Of a stretch of DNA of 64,000 nucleotides, positions 16,886-26,442 are shown one piece after another (position 1 is the stretch's first letter; every line of letters starts with the position of its first letter). The notes below the pieces were generated by a model, which did not search any database, was not told the DNA's origin, and saw nothing but the letters and a program-made list of their open reading frames with translations. The position numbers and the translations under genes were made by a program. The DNA lies in NCBI RefSeq assembly GCF_009857605.1, contig NZ_WWCT01000012.1:117071-181070 (forward strand), read 5' to 3'. This DNA is from Duganella levis (GTDB lineage: Bacteria; Pseudomonadota; Gammaproteobacteria; Burkholderiales; Burkholderiaceae_D).

Positions 16886-17785
16886 TCAGGCCTTGCCACG
16901 GAATTCCTCGACAATAAAATCGATAAACGCACGCACCTTGGCGGGCAGGTTGCTGCGGCTGAGGTAATACAGGTACAAGTCCGCATCCGGCAGCGAGTAA
17001 TCGGTCATGACCTCCTTCAGGCGCCCGCTCTGCAGATACTTGGCCGCATCCCACTCGGAGCGCTGCACAATCCCGTGGCCGTCGAGCGCCCAGTTCATCA
17101 CCACGTCGCCGTCGTTGCTGGAGACGGCGCCGCGCACCTTGACCAGCTCCACCGTCTTGCCCTTCTGAACGCGCCAGGTGCCGTACACGTCATCGTTCTG
17201 GCGGTGCAGGATGCAGCGGTGGTGGTGCAGCTCGGCGGGTTTCTGCGGCTCGCCGGCTTTTTTCAGGTAGGCAGGCGACGCGCACAGAAAGCGCCGGTTG
17301 GACATCAGCTTGCGCGCCGTCAGGCGGGTATCCGGCAGTTCGCCAAAGCGGATCGCCAGGTCGTACGCTTCCTCCACCAGGCTGATGGGGCGATCAGTCA
17401 GGTGCAACTCCACTTCCACCTCCGGATACGCATGGGCGAAGCGCGACAGGATGGGGGCGATGTGGGTGCGGCCGAAACCAGGCGTGGCATTGACCCGCAG
17501 CAGCCCCTTCGGCGCGGCGCGACCACTGGCCACCGATTCTTCCATTTCGCGGATCTGGTGCAGGATCTGGGAGGCCTGGGCCAGATAGGTTTCCCCTTCA
17601 TTGGTCAGGCTGATGCGGCGCGTGGTGCGGTTGACCAGCCGCACGCCCAGCTTTTGCTCCATCAGGCTCAGGCGCTTGGTGACGGCCGGCGGCGTGACGC
17701 CGAGCTCGCGCGCGGTGGCCGTCATGCTGCCGGATTTGGCCAGCAGCACAAAAAAAGCCAGGTCGGGGGCGGTTTCAATTTTCAT
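16886..17785 (-). CDS. LysR-family transcriptional regulator of the tartrate operon
   Basis: A 299-residue LysR regulator: an N-terminal winged helix-turn-helix (MTATARELGVTPPAVTKRLS) and a C-terminal type 2 periplasmic-binding-protein fold for a co-inducer. It is divergent from the D-tartrate dehydratase gene with a 106-base shared control region, the usual place for the regulator of the adjacent operon. The gap contains the LysR-type box CTAAGTTAATTTTAG (T-N11-A). The co-inducer is probably tartrate or another C4 acid, which is an inference from the neighbours only. Confidence 0.9.
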   Translation of the reverse strand: MKIETAPDLAFFVLLAKSGSMTATARELGVTPPAVTKRLSLMEQKLGVRLVNRTTRRISLTNEGETYLAQASQILHQIREMEESVASGRAAPKGLLRVNATPGFGRTHIAPILSRFAHAYPEVEVELHLTDRPISLVEEAYDLAIRFGELPDTRLTARKLMSNRRFLCASPAYLKKAGEPQKPAELHHHRCILHRQNDDVYGTWRVQKGKTVELVKVRGAVSSNDGDVVMNWALDGHGIVQRSEWDAAKYLQSGRLKEVMTDYSLPDADLYLYYLSRSNLPAKVRAFIDFIVEEFRGKA

Positions 17786-17808
17786 TTAAAGTGAATAAAG
17801 GTTTCAAT

Positions 17809-17823
17809 CTAAGTTAATTTTAG
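17809..17823. promoter_or_regulatory. LysR-type T-N11-A box between the regulator and tarD
   Basis: CTAA-N7-TTAG is a small palindrome with the T-N11-A spacing of LysR operators, in the divergent gap of the LysR gene and the tartrate dehydratase gene. No footprint data; a sequence reading only. Confidence 0.45.
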
Positions 17824-17891
17824 CAGTGAAATTCAAGAGTAAGCTACCGCATGCGCTAAACACAGCACATCTACTCATCTGGAGACTTACT

Positions 17892-19058
17892 ATGAAAATT
17901 GTTGAAATCCGCGAAAAGACCATCCCGATCAGCTCCCCTATCCGCAATGCCTACATCGACTTCAGCAAAATGACGCTGAGCCTGGTGGCTGTGGTGACCG
18001 ACGTCATCCGCGATGGCAAGCCGGTGATCGGTTATGGCTTCAATTCCAATGGCCGCTACGGCCAAGGTACCCTGATGCGCGAACGTTTCATTCCGCGCAT
18101 CCTGGAAGCGGACCCAGCCACGCTGGTCAACGATGACGGCAGCAATCTCGATCCGCACAAGATCTGGAACTGCATGTTCACCAACGAAAAACCGGGCGGC
18201 CACGGCGAGCGCTCGGTGGCCATCGGCACCATCGACATGGCGATCTGGGATGCGGTCGCGAAAATCGAAGGCAAGCCGCTGTTCCAGCTGCTGGCCGACC
18301 GCTACGGCAACGGCACGCCGGACCGCAAGATATTCGTCTACGCCGCCGGCGGCTATTACTACCCTGGCCAGGACCACGGCAAGCTGAAGGATGAGATGCG
18401 CAGCTACATCGACCGCGGCTACACGGTGGTCAAGAAAAAAATCGGCGGCGCGTCGCTGGACGAAGACCTGCGCCGTATCGACAGCATCCTGTCGGTGCTG
18501 CAGGACGGCCAGAAGCTGGCGGTGGACGCCAACGGCCGCTTCGACCTCGACACCGCGATCCAGTACGCCAAGGCGCTGTCGCAGTACGACCTGTTCTGGT
18601 ACGAGGAGCCGGGCGATCCGCTCGACTTCGAGCTGCAAGCCACGCTGCGCAACTACTACAAGAACCCGATGGCCACCGGCGAAGACCTGTTCTCGATGCA
18701 GGACGCCCGCAACCTGATCCGCTACGGCGGTATGCGCGCCGATCGCGACTGGCTGCAATTCGACTGCGCGCTGAGCTACGGTCTGGTGGAATACCTCCGC
18801 ACGCTGGACATGCTGCGCGAACACGGCTGGTCGCCGGAGCGCTGCATCCCGCACGGCGGCCACCAGATGTCGCTGAACATCGCGGCCGGCCTGGGCCTGG
18901 GCGGCAACGAGTCCTACCCGGACCTGTTCCAGCCATACGGCGGCTTCCCGGACGGCGTCAAGGTCGACAACGGCTACATCACCATGCCGGACCTGCCGGG
19001 CATCGGTTTTGAAGGCAAAGCCGATCTGTACGCGGAAATGCGCAAGCTGGCGGAATAA
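17892..19058 (+). CDS. tarD: D(-)-tartrate dehydratase (enolase superfamily)
   Basis: A 388-residue enolase-superfamily enzyme that matches, from what I remember of it, the characterised D-tartrate dehydratase of Bradyrhizobium, which converts D-tartrate to oxaloacetate. Shared stretches are PISSPIRNAYIDFSKMT, YGFNSNGRYGQG, NEKPGGHGERSVA and CIPHGGHQMSLNIAAG. Catalytic elements visible are the lysine in VVKKKIGG, the metal ligands in AVDANGRFD, WYEEPGDP and ATGEDL, and the His of PHGGHQ. Length equals that of the family. The ATG follows GGAG by nine bases. It leads an operon-like set with a dicarboxylate symporter and a 2-hydroxyacid dehydrogenase, and a LysR gene is divergent. Confidence is high because the specificity-determining regions look conserved. 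Confidence 0.92.
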   Translation: MKIVEIREKTIPISSPIRNAYIDFSKMTLSLVAVVTDVIRDGKPVIGYGFNSNGRYGQGTLMRERFIPRILEADPATLVNDDGSNLDPHKIWNCMFTNEKPGGHGERSVAIGTIDMAIWDAVAKIEGKPLFQLLADRYGNGTPDRKIFVYAAGGYYYPGQDHGKLKDEMRSYIDRGYTVVKKKIGGASLDEDLRRIDSILSVLQDGQKLAVDANGRFDLDTAIQYAKALSQYDLFWYEEPGDPLDFELQATLRNYYKNPMATGEDLFSMQDARNLIRYGGMRADRDWLQFDCALSYGLVEYLRTLDMLREHGWSPERCIPHGGHQMSLNIAAGLGLGGNESYPDLFQPYGGFPDGVKVDNGYITMPDLPGIGFEGKADLYAEMRKLAE

Positions 19059-19134
19059 GCTGGCAGTGGCAATGCCAACAGTCGCAGAACTGGTGCATTG
19101 CCGGTGGTACTACCCACAGAACGCCGCACAGGGC

Positions 19135-19154
19135 GCAAGCGTTATCCCGCTTGC
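19135..19154 (+). other. Hairpin in the tarD-dctA gap
   Basis: GCAAGCG and CGCTTGC form a perfect seven-base stem around the loop TTATCC, followed by a second small GC stem (GGGC-GTTC-GCCC) and TTT. It could be a weak terminator or processing site that lowers expression of the transporter relative to tarD. No further evidence. Confidence 0.4.
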
Positions 19155-19208
19155 CGGCCCTGCGCGGGCGTTCGCCCTTTGATTCTGTTTCGCTGGAGGA
19201 GACCCCCC

Positions 19209-20600
19209 ATGAACGCGCAACGCTTTAAGAAACTGGCATCCACGCTTTATATTCAAGTCATCGTCGGCCTGACCGCCGGCATCCTGCTCGGCCACTTTTA
19301 TCCCGACATCGGCGTCGAGCTGAAACCCCTGGGCGACCTGTTCATCAAACTCATCAAGATGCTGCTGGCGCCGATTATCTTTGCTTCGGTAGTGGTCGGC
19401 ATTGCCCGCATGGGCAGCGTCAAGGAGACCGGCCGGGTGGGCGCCAAGGCCATGATTTATTTCGAGATCTGCTCGACCATCGCGCTGGTGTTCGGCCTGA
19501 TCGTGGTCAATGTGATGAAGCCGGGTGTCGGCATGAACATCGATCCGGCCCACATCGACACCGCCTCGATCAAGTCCTACACCCAGGCGGCCGAGCACAA
19601 CACCACGCTGGAATTCCTGATGAACATCGTGCCGAACAGTGTGGTCGGTGCTTTCGCGCAGGGCAATATGCTGCAGATTATTCTGTTTTCGCTGTTGTTC
19701 TCGTTTGCGTTGAACCGCCTCGGCCGCAAAGTGGCGCCGCTGATCGAGGGTCTCGATATGTTCTTGCATGGTATGTTCGGCGTGGTGCGGATTGTCATGC
19801 ACCTGGCGCCAATAGGCGCGTTCGGCGGCATCGCCTTCACCATCGGCAAGTACGGCATCGGCACGCTGAATTCGTTTGCGGAGCTGATGATTGCGGTGTA
19901 TCTGACCTGCTTCCTGTTTGTGGTGCTGGTGCTGGGGACCGTAACGCGCTATTGCGGCGTGCCGCTGTGGGGCTTCCTCAAATACATCAAGGACGAAATC
20001 CTGATCGTGATGGGCACTGCCTCGACCGAAGCCGTGCTGCCGCAAATGATGCTGAAGATGGAGGCCATGGGCTGCCAGAAAAAAATCGTTGGCCTGGTGC
20101 TGCCGACCGGCTATACCTTCAACGCCGACGGCACGGCTATTTACCTGACCATGGCGGCCATCTTCATCGCACAGGCCACCAATGTCGATATGACCATCTG
20201 GGATCAACTCGGCATTCTGGGCGTGATGCTGCTGACTTCCAAAGGTTCCGCTGGTGTAGCCGGCGCCGGTTTCGTGGCACTGGCGGCGACGCTGGCGTCG
20301 ATGCACAAGATTCCGCTGTCCGGCCTGGTGCTGCTGGTGGGGATAGACCGCTTCCTGAATGAAGCGCGCGCCGTCACCAACCTGATCGGCAACGGCATTG
20401 CCACCATCGCTGTGGCGAAGTGGGAAGGTGCATTGGATGTCGAGCAGATGAAACTGGCGTTTGCCGCCGCGGCCGCAGGCCACGAACTGCCGATGCCGAA
20501 GCCGGTTGAGCCGGCCAGTACCGCGCCGGTAACGCTGGTGAGCGAACCCTCCGCGCGGCGTGTGGTGGACGCGATGGCAGAGCGCGGCGGCGCAGCATGA
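19209..20600 (+). CDS. dctA: C4-dicarboxylate:cation symporter (DctA family)
   Basis: A 463-residue inner-membrane symporter of the DAACS family that imports C4-dicarboxylates with protons or sodium. Family signatures are all present: ASVVVGIARMGSVKETGRVG, MGTASTEAVLPQMMLKMEAMG, the discontinuous-helix motif PTGYTFNADGTAIYLTMA and LLTSKGSAGVAGAGFV. GGAGGAG precedes the ATG by about eight bases. The position between D-tartrate dehydratase and a 2-hydroxyacid dehydrogenase suggests it takes up tartrate or related acids; DctA proteins usually prefer succinate, fumarate and malate, so the true substrate range is open. Its stop overlaps the next start by four bases. Confidence 0.94.
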   Translation: MNAQRFKKLASTLYIQVIVGLTAGILLGHFYPDIGVELKPLGDLFIKLIKMLLAPIIFASVVVGIARMGSVKETGRVGAKAMIYFEICSTIALVFGLIVVNVMKPGVGMNIDPAHIDTASIKSYTQAAEHNTTLEFLMNIVPNSVVGAFAQGNMLQIILFSLLFSFALNRLGRKVAPLIEGLDMFLHGMFGVVRIVMHLAPIGAFGGIAFTIGKYGIGTLNSFAELMIAVYLTCFLFVVLVLGTVTRYCGVPLWGFLKYIKDEILIVMGTASTEAVLPQMMLKMEAMGCQKKIVGLVLPTGYTFNADGTAIYLTMAAIFIAQATNVDMTIWDQLGILGVMLLTSKGSAGVAGAGFVALAATLASMHKIPLSGLVLLVGIDRFLNEARAVTNLIGNGIATIAVAKWEGALDVEQMKLAFAAAAAGHELPMPKPVEPASTAPVTLVSEPSARRVVDAMAERGGAA

Positions 20601-21559
20601 CGCCCCGGCTGCTGTGCGCGTCGCCGCTGTTGCAGTCGATTGCCGACCGCGCCCAGGCCGAGTTTGACGCCATCACCTGTCAGCAAGGCCAGCTGTCCGC
20701 GCCGCAAATCATGGATGTACTGAAGGAACAGCCTGCGGTGCAGGCGCTGCTGATTTCCAGCCGCATCCGTTTTGATGCGGCGGCGATCGCCATGTTGCCG
20801 CCGCAAATCGGGTTGATTGCGACGTGCAGCGTGGGCTACGACCATATTGACCTCGCCGCCGCCAGGGCTAAAGGGATTTTCGTTACCAACACACCCGACG
20901 TGGTCACGGAGGCAACCGCAGACCTGACCTTGTTCCTGATGCTGGGTGCCTTGCGCCGAGGCCGCGAATACGCCGCCATCATGGAACAAGGGTGGCGCCA
21001 GCGGTTCGGCCTGGGCGATATGCTGGGTCTGGATTTCCACGGCAAGACGCTGGGCATCATCGGCATGGGGCGGATCGGGCAGGCGGTTGCGCGGCGGGCG
21101 CGGGCGTTTGGCGTCAAGGTGCTGTATCACAACCGCACGCGTTTGCCGGCGGAACAGGAGCAGGGCGCCAGTTACTTCGGCGATGTGCGCGCCATGTTGC
21201 CGCATTGCCAGATCCTGTCGCTGCACGCGCCGGGCGGTCCGCAGTCGGACGGCCAGATCGACGCCGCCATGCTGAATTTTCTGCCGCGCGGTGCGGTGCT
21301 GGTGAATACCGCGCGTGGCGGGCTGGTCAATGAAGACGACCTGATTGCCGCCCTCGGTAACGGTCAACTTGCCGCTGCCGGACTGGATGTGTTCCGTTCC
21401 GAGCCGGAATACGACCTGCGTTTCCAGCATCTGCCGAATGTGTTCATGACCCCGCACATGGGCACGGCAACGGTCGAGACCAGGGCTGCTATGGGCAACC
21501 GGGCGCTGGACAACGTGATGGACGCATTGGCCGGCCATACGCCTCGGGATGCCTTGTAA
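20597..21559 (+). CDS. D-isomer-specific 2-hydroxyacid dehydrogenase
   Basis: A 320-residue NAD(P)-dependent dehydrogenase of the D-2-hydroxyacid family (glyoxylate/hydroxypyruvate reductase type). The nucleotide-binding motif is GIIGMGRIGQAVARRA. The catalytic triad is visible as Arg in NTARGGLVNEDD, Glu in SEPEYD and His in TPHMGTA. It overlaps the symporter stop by ATGA and so belongs to the tartrate operon. It may reduce a keto acid or oxidise a hydroxy acid arising from tartrate breakdown. Which one cannot be decided from sequence. Confidence 0.92.
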   Translation: MTPRLLCASPLLQSIADRAQAEFDAITCQQGQLSAPQIMDVLKEQPAVQALLISSRIRFDAAAIAMLPPQIGLIATCSVGYDHIDLAAARAKGIFVTNTPDVVTEATADLTLFLMLGALRRGREYAAIMEQGWRQRFGLGDMLGLDFHGKTLGIIGMGRIGQAVARRARAFGVKVLYHNRTRLPAEQEQGASYFGDVRAMLPHCQILSLHAPGGPQSDGQIDAAMLNFLPRGAVLVNTARGGLVNEDDLIAALGNGQLAAAGLDVFRSEPEYDLRFQHLPNVFMTPHMGTATVETRAAMGNRALDNVMDALAGHTPRDAL

Positions 21560-21649
21560 CGGGCCACGCAAAATAAATTCCTCAGCCGCTGACGCTTTTG
21601 ACTTCTCGTTGCACAAGAGAGGTATCAACGACAGCCATGAGGATTACCG

Positions 21650-23905
21650 ATGTTCCATACGCTTCAAAAGACGACGCTCGCGTTGGCCGTGCTGGCCAGC
21701 CTCCCGGAGACCGTCGTCGCCCAGGTTGCCGCGTCGGCAGCGCCGATTTCCACCGTAACCGTCGCCGCCACCCGCCGCACCGACGCGGCCGACGACGATC
21801 CGCGCCGCACGCCAACTTCGGCCTACCGCATCACCGGCGAACAGTTCGACCAAAAGAACATCCACTCGCTGGAAGACCTGCAACAACTGGTGCCCGGCCT
21901 GAACGTGCAGAGTACCGACCCGGCCGACATGCAGATCACCATCCGCGGCGTGGGTGATGGCGGCGGCCAGCCCAGCGGCGAACAGAATATCGGCATGCCG
22001 AGCAGCGTGGCGATCTATGTCGATGGCGCCTACCTGGCGCGGCCGGGCATGCTGTCCGGCCTGAACGATCTCGCCTGGGCAGACGTGCTGAGCGGCGCGC
22101 AGGGCACGATGTTCGGCGCCAACGCCACCGGTGGCGTGCTGGACCTGCACACCAAGGAACCCACCTTTGTGCCTGAGGCGTCGATTTCAGTCTCGGCCGG
22201 CCAGCATAATTACGAGCGGGTGACGGCGGTGCTGTCAGGTCCGCTGTCGGACAACTGGGCGGGCCGCCTGCACCTGATCAGCAGCGGCAGCGATGGCGCC
22301 ATCACCAATATCCGCAACGGCCACAACCTCAATGGCGCGCGCTCGAACGGCGCCCGTGGCCAGCTTCTGTACCGCGACGGCGAACGCTTCAAGCTGCGCC
22401 TGTCGGCCGACTATAACAACAGCAACAGCGAACCGACCCAGGTGCTGGTCGCCACCCACACGGTCAACGGCGTGGACACCTATCTGGCGCGCTCCAAGGC
22501 GGTCGGCAACAACGTGGTGTTCGGCCCCAACGTCGATCTGGACGACGAGACGCACACGCATATCCTGCAAGGCGGCGCCTCGGCACTGGCGGAATGGCAA
22601 CTGGACAGCGGCTGGCGCCTGCGCTCGGTCACATCGCTGCGCTACTTCCACTCGGCGCCGTCACTGGCGGATTACCAGTCGGTGCAAATTTATTCCAACA
22701 GCGGTTTCCAGCAGCATGACCGTAGCTGGTCGCAGGAACTGCGCGTGGATTCGCCCACCGGCGGCCCGGTCGATTACGCCTTCGGCCTGAGCTACCTGGG
22801 CCAGAAACTGGACATCACGGCGCACACCTATTATGCCGATACCACCGTGCCGGATATATGGCTGGGCACCGCCGCCGGCGTCACCCGCAAGCTGGACGTC
22901 ATCCGCCTGGGCCTGCTGCGCGACCGTTCGCTGTCGCCGTTTGTGCAGGGCACCTGGCACATCAATCCGGACGTGGACGTCATGGCCGGCGTGCGCCTCA
23001 ACCATGACGAGCGCGGCGGCAGCTTCGTCCGTTACAACCGCCAGCCGTTCAACTCCGGCTACCTGGAGACCACCAACAACCTGCCATCCGGCACCGTGGT
23101 GGCGACGTGGCGGGCAGCGGCGGGCCTGAGCAGCTACGCAGCCTTGTCCTACGGCGAAAAATCCGGCGGCCTGAATATCTCGTCCGGTGCGGCGGCGCAG
23201 GCAGGGCTGGATTCGCTGATCATCAAGCCGGAGCGCGCCACCAGCGGCGAGCTGGGCATCAAGGCCGATTTCGACAACAAGCGCCTGAACATCAAGGCCG
23301 ACTTGTTCGCCACACAGGTGCGCGACTTCCAGACTCAAGGCTACGATGCGGTTGATCAGCAAGTCTATCTGCTGAATGCCGGCGCCTATATCTCGCGCGG
23401 CGCCGAGGCCACTGTGCACTGGGCGCCCAACCGCAGCTGGCAGTTCGACGCCGCCGCCGTCTTCAACGACTCCTACTACACCGACTATGACCAGGCCCGT
23501 TGCCCGCCGGAGATCCTGCTCGGCGCCAAACCGCCGAAATCGTGCAGCCTGAACGGCCAGCGCGTGTTCAACGCGCCACGCGTGACGGCCAACGTCGGCG
23601 CGCGCTACGAGTGGACCACGGGCGGCCTGAAGAATTTCGTCTCCGGCCGCTATGCATGGCGCAGCTGGATGTACGGCACGGTGGACGATTCCCAGTTCTC
23701 GCGCGTGGATGGCTATGGCCTGGCGGCGTTCTCGGCCGGCACCTCGGGCAAGACCGAGCGCGGTGAATGGAATGCCTCCATATGGCTCAACAACGCCTTC
23801 GACCGCACCTACTACAAGCGCCTGGTGAACAATGAATACGGCTCGGTGACCGGCTACCTGGGCGATCCACGCACGCTCGGCGTCACGCTCGGCTACCGCT
23901 ACTGA
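21650..23905 (+). CDS. TonB-dependent outer-membrane receptor, sulfatase-linked
   Basis: A 751-residue TonB-dependent receptor: signal peptide ending near VVAQ, a plug domain (ITGEQFDQKNIHSLEDLQQLVPGL; MQITIRGVGDGG; SSVAIYVDGAYLARPG; FGANATGGVLDLHT), then a 22-strand-type barrel ending in the aromatic LGVTLGYRY. It transports an unknown large substrate through the outer membrane using TonB energy. It ends 13 bases before a sulfatase gene on the same strand, so the ligand may be a sulfated compound or its product. AGGA lies eight bases upstream of the ATG. Confidence 0.93.
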   Translation: MFHTLQKTTLALAVLASLPETVVAQVAASAAPISTVTVAATRRTDAADDDPRRTPTSAYRITGEQFDQKNIHSLEDLQQLVPGLNVQSTDPADMQITIRGVGDGGGQPSGEQNIGMPSSVAIYVDGAYLARPGMLSGLNDLAWADVLSGAQGTMFGANATGGVLDLHTKEPTFVPEASISVSAGQHNYERVTAVLSGPLSDNWAGRLHLISSGSDGAITNIRNGHNLNGARSNGARGQLLYRDGERFKLRLSADYNNSNSEPTQVLVATHTVNGVDTYLARSKAVGNNVVFGPNVDLDDETHTHILQGGASALAEWQLDSGWRLRSVTSLRYFHSAPSLADYQSVQIYSNSGFQQHDRSWSQELRVDSPTGGPVDYAFGLSYLGQKLDITAHTYYADTTVPDIWLGTAAGVTRKLDVIRLGLLRDRSLSPFVQGTWHINPDVDVMAGVRLNHDERGGSFVRYNRQPFNSGYLETTNNLPSGTVVATWRAAAGLSSYAALSYGEKSGGLNISSGAAAQAGLDSLIIKPERATSGELGIKADFDNKRLNIKADLFATQVRDFQTQGYDAVDQQVYLLNAGAYISRGAEATVHWAPNRSWQFDAAAVFNDSYYTDYDQARCPPEILLGAKPPKSCSLNGQRVFNAPRVTANVGARYEWTTGGLKNFVSGRYAWRSWMYGTVDDSQFSRVDGYGLAAFSAGTSGKTERGEWNASIWLNNAFDRTYYKRLVNNEYGSVTGYLGDPRTLGVTLGYRY

Positions 23906-23918
23906 TAGGGATGACATC

Positions 23919-25325
23919 ATGATCCGTCGAGAATTCATCCTCAGCGCACTGGCCGCGATTGCCGCGACGCCGGTGTTTGCCGCGCCGCTGCCGGGCGCGC
24001 GCCGTCCCAACATCATCTTCATCCTGGCCGACGACATGGGCTATGGCGACACCGCCATCTACGGCCAGCGCAAGATCGCCACGCCGAATATCGACCGGCT
24101 GGCCCGCCAAGGCATGCTGTTCACCCAAGGCTATGCTGGCGCGCCGGTGTGCGGGCCGTCGCGCTGTTCGCTGATGACGGGGCTGCATACCGGCCATACG
24201 CGCATCCGCGACAACACGTCCATCGGCGGCGGCAAGCTCGGCACCAAGGGCGGCAGCCCGCAGCTTTGGCGCCGTCCGAACCTGTTGCCGGAAGACCGCA
24301 CGGTGGCGCAGTATCTGCAAGCGGCCGGCTACCGTACCGGTCTGATGGGCAAGTGGCATCTCGACGGTTTCGAGGCCAACGCCACGCCGCCCAAATTCGG
24401 CTTCGACGAATTCAAGGGCTGGCTGATCCAGCACGACACCACGCCCGGTTACTGGCCGACCCAGCGCGTGCATGGCGACCAACTGGTCGATATTCCGGAA
24501 AACGCCAACGGCAAGCATGGCCGCTACGAGCCTTTCATGGTAACCGAGGATTCGGTCGACTTCATAGAGCGCCACAAGGACGCGCCGTTCTTCCTGTACG
24601 CGGCCTACAACAGTCCGCACTCGCCGTACACGGCGCCGGACTTCGGGCCGTATGCTGACCGCGCCGGCTGGGCCGATGACGAGAAATACTATGCGGCGAT
24701 GATCCACTATCTGGACCAGGGCATTGGCAAGCTGCTGGACAAGCTGGCCAGCGCCGGGCTGGAGCAGGACACGGTGATCTTCTTCGCCTCCGACAACGGT
24801 CCGCGTTCGGAACCGACGGTGCAGCAGACCCGCGTCGCCGACTTCTTCGACTCCAACGGCGGCCTGACCGGCTACAAGCGCGACATGTACGAAGGCGGCA
24901 TCCGCGATCCGTGGATTGTGCGCTGGACCGGCAAGATCCCGGCCGGCGCCGTCAGCGACGTGCCGGTGTATTTTCCCGACTTTCTGCCGACTGCGCTCGA
25001 CCTGGCCGGCGCGCGGGCCGAACGGACCGATGGCGTCAGCCTGAAGCCGCTGCTGGTCGATCCGCACAGCAAGCCGGCCGAGCGCTTCATGTACTGGGAA
25101 TTCTACGATCCGGAATTCCGCCAGGCGGCGCGCTGGGGCAAGTGGAAGGCGGTGCGGCTGAAACGCAACGGGCCGCTCGAACTATACGACCTGGAGCGCG
25201 ATCCGAAGGAGAGCCAGAACCTGGCCGCCAAACATCCGGACATCGTGGCCCGCATGGCCGAGGGCATGGCGCGCGAACACGTCGCCTCTGTCGAGTATCC
25301 GGACCCGGCGCCGAGCAAGATCTAG
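23919..25325 (+). CDS. Secreted sulfatase with a canonical C-x-P-S-R motif
   Basis: A 468-residue exported sulfatase of the arylsulfatase A/N-acetylgalactosamine-sulfatase type. The signal peptide is MIRREFILSALAAIAATPVFA. The metal site reads PNIIFILADDMGYGDTA, and the modification motif is C78-G-P-S-R, the substrate sequence of FGE. MGKWHL and FFASDNGPRSE complete the active site. It would release sulfate from a sulfate ester in the periplasm. It follows the TonB receptor by 13 bases, probably one transcript, and its last four bases overlap the end of a convergent FGE gene, which supplies the matching activator. Substrate unknown. Confidence 0.95.
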   Translation: MIRREFILSALAAIAATPVFAAPLPGARRPNIIFILADDMGYGDTAIYGQRKIATPNIDRLARQGMLFTQGYAGAPVCGPSRCSLMTGLHTGHTRIRDNTSIGGGKLGTKGGSPQLWRRPNLLPEDRTVAQYLQAAGYRTGLMGKWHLDGFEANATPPKFGFDEFKGWLIQHDTTPGYWPTQRVHGDQLVDIPENANGKHGRYEPFMVTEDSVDFIERHKDAPFFLYAAYNSPHSPYTAPDFGPYADRAGWADDEKYYAAMIHYLDQGIGKLLDKLASAGLEQDTVIFFASDNGPRSEPTVQQTRVADFFDSNGGLTGYKRDMYEGGIRDPWIVRWTGKIPAGAVSDVPVYFPDFLPTALDLAGARAERTDGVSLKPLLVDPHSKPAERFMYWEFYDPEFRQAARWGKWKAVRLKRNGPLELYDLERDPKESQNLAAKHPDIVARMAEGMAREHVASVEYPDPAPSKI

Positions 25326-26287
25326 GGCAGGGGACGCGTGCAGCGGAAGCCGATGTTGGACGCTGCACTGTCCGGCGTGTTGCGCGTGCGCGCGGCCGGA
25401 CGGTAGCGGTTGCAATACGACAGGTGGCAAAGGAAGGAGCCGCCTTTCATCACGCGCGCATCGCCGCTTGGCGGGCCGAGTGGATCGCTACTCGGCGCGG
25501 CGCTGAATGCGGTGTGCCAGAAGTCCAGGCACCATTCCCAGGTGTTGCCGGTGACCGAATACAGGCCGTGGCCATTTGGTGGGAAAGCGTCGACCGGGCT
25601 GGTGGCGGCGTAGCCATCGGCCGCCGTATTCAGGTCCGGGAATTCACCTTGCCAGACGTTGCAAAGGTATTGGCCCTGAGGATTCAGTTCATCGCCCCAC
25701 GGATACAATTTTTGCTCCAGGCCACCGCGCGCGGCGTATTCCCATTGCGCCTCGGTCGGCAAGGCGCCGCCGCTCCAAGTCGCGTAAGCCATGGCGTCGT
25801 TCCACGATACATGCACCACCGGATGCGTCATGCGGTCGGCGATGCCCGATCCCGCTCCCTCCGGCGCGCGCCACGACGCGCCGTCTACCAGACACCACCA
25901 CGGCGCTGCCGCCAGCGTGTCCGTCACCAGCTCGTCGTAAAGCCCGTCAGGAATCTGTCCCTGGAAAACGAAGGAGTTACCGTAGCGTTCAGACTCGGTG
26001 ACATACGCGGTGGCGCGCACGAACTCGGTGAAATCGGCATTGGTGACCGGATAAGCGTGAATGGAAAATGGCGACAGCGCGACCGGCCGCACCGGGCCTT
26101 CGCCGTCGCCGCGATTGGCGCGGTCGTAGTCGGTGCCCATCAGGAAAGTCACGGCGGGGAAAGCGACCGTAGCGCGCGGCGCTGGCGCGGCGACAGGGGG
26201 GATGGCAGGTACTGCGGCCAATTTATCAGCACGCGCGCGCGACGCGGCGCAGCAGGGTTTGAGGTCAGGCGTGGAAAAAGAAGTCAT
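25322..26287 (-). CDS. Formylglycine-generating enzyme (sulfatase-modifying factor)
   Basis: A 321-residue FGE of the classical type. The core motifs are FLMGTDYDRANRGDGEGPVR, ALPTEAQWEYAARGG, VTGNTWEWCLDFW and KGGSFLCHLSYCNRYR, with the active-site cysteines at 287 and 292. The end TPDSAASNIGFRC is the usual family terminus. No signal peptide is evident, so it would act in the cytoplasm on the nascent sulfatase. A GTG two codons upstream is an alternative start. The gene is convergent with the canonical sulfatase and overlaps it by four bases, hence a likely partner despite opposite transcription. Confidence 0.93.
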   Translation of the reverse strand: MTSFSTPDLKPCCAASRARADKLAAVPAIPPVAAPAPRATVAFPAVTFLMGTDYDRANRGDGEGPVRPVALSPFSIHAYPVTNADFTEFVRATAYVTESERYGNSFVFQGQIPDGLYDELVTDTLAAAPWWCLVDGASWRAPEGAGSGIADRMTHPVVHVSWNDAMAYATWSGGALPTEAQWEYAARGGLEQKLYPWGDELNPQGQYLCNVWQGEFPDLNTAADGYAATSPVDAFPPNGHGLYSVTGNTWEWCLDFWHTAFSAAPSSDPLGPPSGDARVMKGGSFLCHLSYCNRYRPAARTRNTPDSAASNIGFRCTRPLP

Positions 26288-26442
26288 CCGCACAGTATAG
26301 GTGGCGCCAGCGCAATGATTTCAATCGTGTTGCCATAAGTTTATTTCCTCAGCTTATGAGGGCGTCCGCCACCTGGCGACGTTAACCCTGTGTTAATGCA
26401 TTTTCCATTACAATTGCTGAAACTTGATTAAGGATTAATGTG

